Assembly (NCBI RefSeq): GCF_002813775.1
Contig: NZ_CP020370.1
Span: 2,753,501-2,817,500 of the forward strand
Direction: 5' to 3'
Length of the DNA stretch: 64,000 nucleotides
DNA from: Candidatus Thiodictyon syntrophicum
GTDB taxonomy: Bacteria; Pseudomonadota; Gammaproteobacteria; Chromatiales; Chromatiaceae
Positions within the stretch are counted from its first letter, which is position 1. The number at the start of each line of letters is the position of its first letter. Made by a program: the position numbers and the translations under genes. The notes under the pieces were generated by a model. The model saw nothing but the letters and a program-made list of their open reading frames with translations. It was not told where the DNA came from and ran no database searches. Of the stretch, positions 62,822 to 64,000 are shown one piece after another.

Positions 62822-64000
62822 ATGCCCCAGTATCGTTCCCGCACCACCACCCACGGCCGCAACATGGCCGGCGCCCGCGCCCTGTGGCGCGCCACCGGCA
62901 TGACCGACGGTGACTTCGACAAGCCCATCATCGCGGTGGCCAATTCATTCACCCAGTTTGTCCCCGGTCATGTGCATCTGAAGGATCTGGGCCAGTTGGT
63001 CGCGCGCGAGATCGAGCGTGCCGGCGGTGTTGCCAAGGAATTCAACACCATCGCCATCGACGACGGCATTGCCATGGGCCACGGCGGCATGCTCTATTCG
63101 CTCCCGTCGCGCGACATCATCGCCGACTCGGTGGAGTACATGGTCAATGCCCACTGCGCCGACGCGCTGGTGTGTATCTCCAACTGCGACAAGATCACCC
63201 CCGGGATGCTGATGGCGGCGCTGCGGCTCAACATCCCCACGGTGTTCGTCTCCGGCGGCCCGATGGAGGCCGGCAAGGTGCACCTGGCGGGCAAGGGTGA
63301 CCTCAAGCTCGACCTGGTGGACGCCATGGTCACGGCCGCCGACGCCCGCGAGAGCGACGCGGACGTGGCCGCGATCGAGCGCTCGGCCTGCCCGACCTGC
63401 GGCTCCTGTTCCGGGATGTTCACCGCCAACTCCATGAACTGTCTCACCGAGGCCCTGGGGCTCAGCCTGCCCGGCAACGGTAGCCTGCTCGCCACCCATG
63501 CCGACCGGGAGCAATTGTTCCTGGAGGCCGGGCGCCTCGTGGTCGACCTGGCGCGGCGCTGGTACGAGCAGGAGGACGCCGCCGTCCTGCCGCGGGCCAT
63601 TGCGAGCTTCGACGCCTTCGAGAACGCCATGAGCCTGGACATCGCCATGGGCGGCTCCACCAACACCGTGCTGCACCTGTTGGCGGCGGCCCACGAGGCG
63701 CGGGTGGACTTCAGCATGGCGGACATGGACGCCTTGAGCCGCCGGGTGCCGAACCTGTGCAAGGTCGCCCCCTCCACCCAGAAGTACCACATGGAGGACG
63801 TACACCGTGCGGGCGGGGTCATCGGTATCCTGGGTGAACTGGACCGGGCCGGACTGCTGCACCGCGACTGCCCCACGGTCTATGCGCGCTCCCTGGGTGA
63901 CGCCCTGGACGCCTGGGACATCGCCCGCGACACGGCTGCCGACGCGGCGCGCACCCGCTATCTGGCCGCCCCCGGCGGCGTCCCCACCCAGGTCGCCTTC
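62822..64000 (+). CDS. ilvD: Dihydroxy-acid dehydratase (5' part; cut by window end)
   Basis: The first 393 residues of an enzyme of ~610 residues that dehydrates dihydroxy acids in valine, isoleucine and leucine synthesis. Seen: [16 protein letters not shown], the substrate/metal segment [45 protein letters not shown], cluster cysteine regions [11 protein letters not shown] and [32 protein letters not shown], and [14 protein letters not shown]. The start at 62822 gives the family [14 protein letters not shown] start. The gene is intact to the window edge. Confidence 0.97.
   Translation, partial: MPQYRSRTTTHGRNMAGARALWRATGMTDGDFDKPIIAVANSFTQFVPGHVHLKDLGQLVAREIERAGGVAKEFNTIAIDDGIAMGHGGMLYSLPSRDIIADSVEYMVNAHCADALVCISNCDKITPGMLMAALRLNIPTVFVSGGPMEAGKVHLAGKGDLKLDLVDAMVTAADARESDADVAAIERSACPTCGSCSGMFTANSMNCLTEALGLSLPGNGSLLATHADREQLFLEAGRLVVDLARRWYEQEDAAVLPRAIASFDAFENAMSLDIAMGGSTNTVLHLLAAAHEARVDFSMADMDALSRRVPNLCKVAPSTQKYHMEDVHRAGGVIGILGELDRAGLLHRDCPTVYARSLGDALDAWDIARDTAADAARTRYLAAPGGVPTQVAF

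Overview
The window looks like a high-GC gammaproteobacterial chromosome, most likely a purple sulfur bacterium or close relative (Chromatiaceae-type). The grounds are gene content and order: a petA-petB-petC bc1 operon followed by sspA-sspB, a bioB-F-H-C-D cluster, thiC under a TPP riboswitch, pflB-pflA with an anaerobic-type promoter, and a periplasmic [NiFe] hydrogenase. This is inference from content; there is no rRNA or other marker gene in the window. No tRNA, rRNA or CRISPR was found.

Region 1 (1-8560) is an accessory island and the most unusual part. It holds a decayed integron: an integron-type integrase on the right with an internal deletion (6782-7563), a zone of ~140-bp degenerate repeats (6105-6680), one textbook attC site (3571-3666), a second attC-like palindrome (926-1018), and a cassette with a small AT-rich membrane-protein gene. 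A group II intron (about 1019-3023) sits against the attC-like palindrome. Two copies of an IS91-family element, carrying a tyrosine recombinase plus a HUH transposase, bracket the segment, and their ends abut integron core sites. A ten-unit array of 66-68 bp double-hairpin repeats follows (7601-8224).

Region 2 (8564-14600) is the biotin cluster, all on the minus strand, plus an SRPBCC protein. Each non-overlapping gap between bio genes is filled by a different palindromic repeat family, including a three-level nested insertion with a 9-bp target duplication. Region 3 (14600-22800): pflBA with FNR-like and sigma-54-like sites, a damaged HEPN/MNT pair, a Uma2 protein, and thiC with its riboswitch. 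Region 4 (23000-36250): a degenerate GGDEF-EAL response regulator, a lytic transglycosylase, a single-chain type IIL-like restriction-modification enzyme, an OmpR-type two-component system, and a hydrogenase operon preceded by a perfect PmrA/QseB-type box. Region 5 (36600-40250): a GH13 enzyme and glgA (glycogen/maltosaccharide metabolism).

Region 6 (40500-50330): a PilZ protein, topB, a broken SEFIR-NTPase-TPR gene, a Rpn/DUF4351-like nuclease-related protein, an ATPase with a C-terminal nuclease-like motif, and a DUF3301 protein. Region 7 (50650-56760): sspB, sspA, petC, petB, petA, a NIF3-like protein, an L,D-transpeptidase lipoprotein. Region 8 (56760-64000): an AbrB-like protein plus a frameshifted AAA ATPase, an exopolysaccharide export/co-polymerase locus whose wzc-like gene is split at a nine-base homopolymer, and the 5' part of ilvD.

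Dispersed small palindromic elements recur throughout. I call them A (CGCAAATAA-type ends), B (CTTGATCATAACTCCGGCC ends), C (inverted 26-bp, inside B), D (GTTGTC hexamer ends) and E (ACACAGATG ends). They fill most intergenic space, and at two places they supply coding or translation signals to neighbouring genes.
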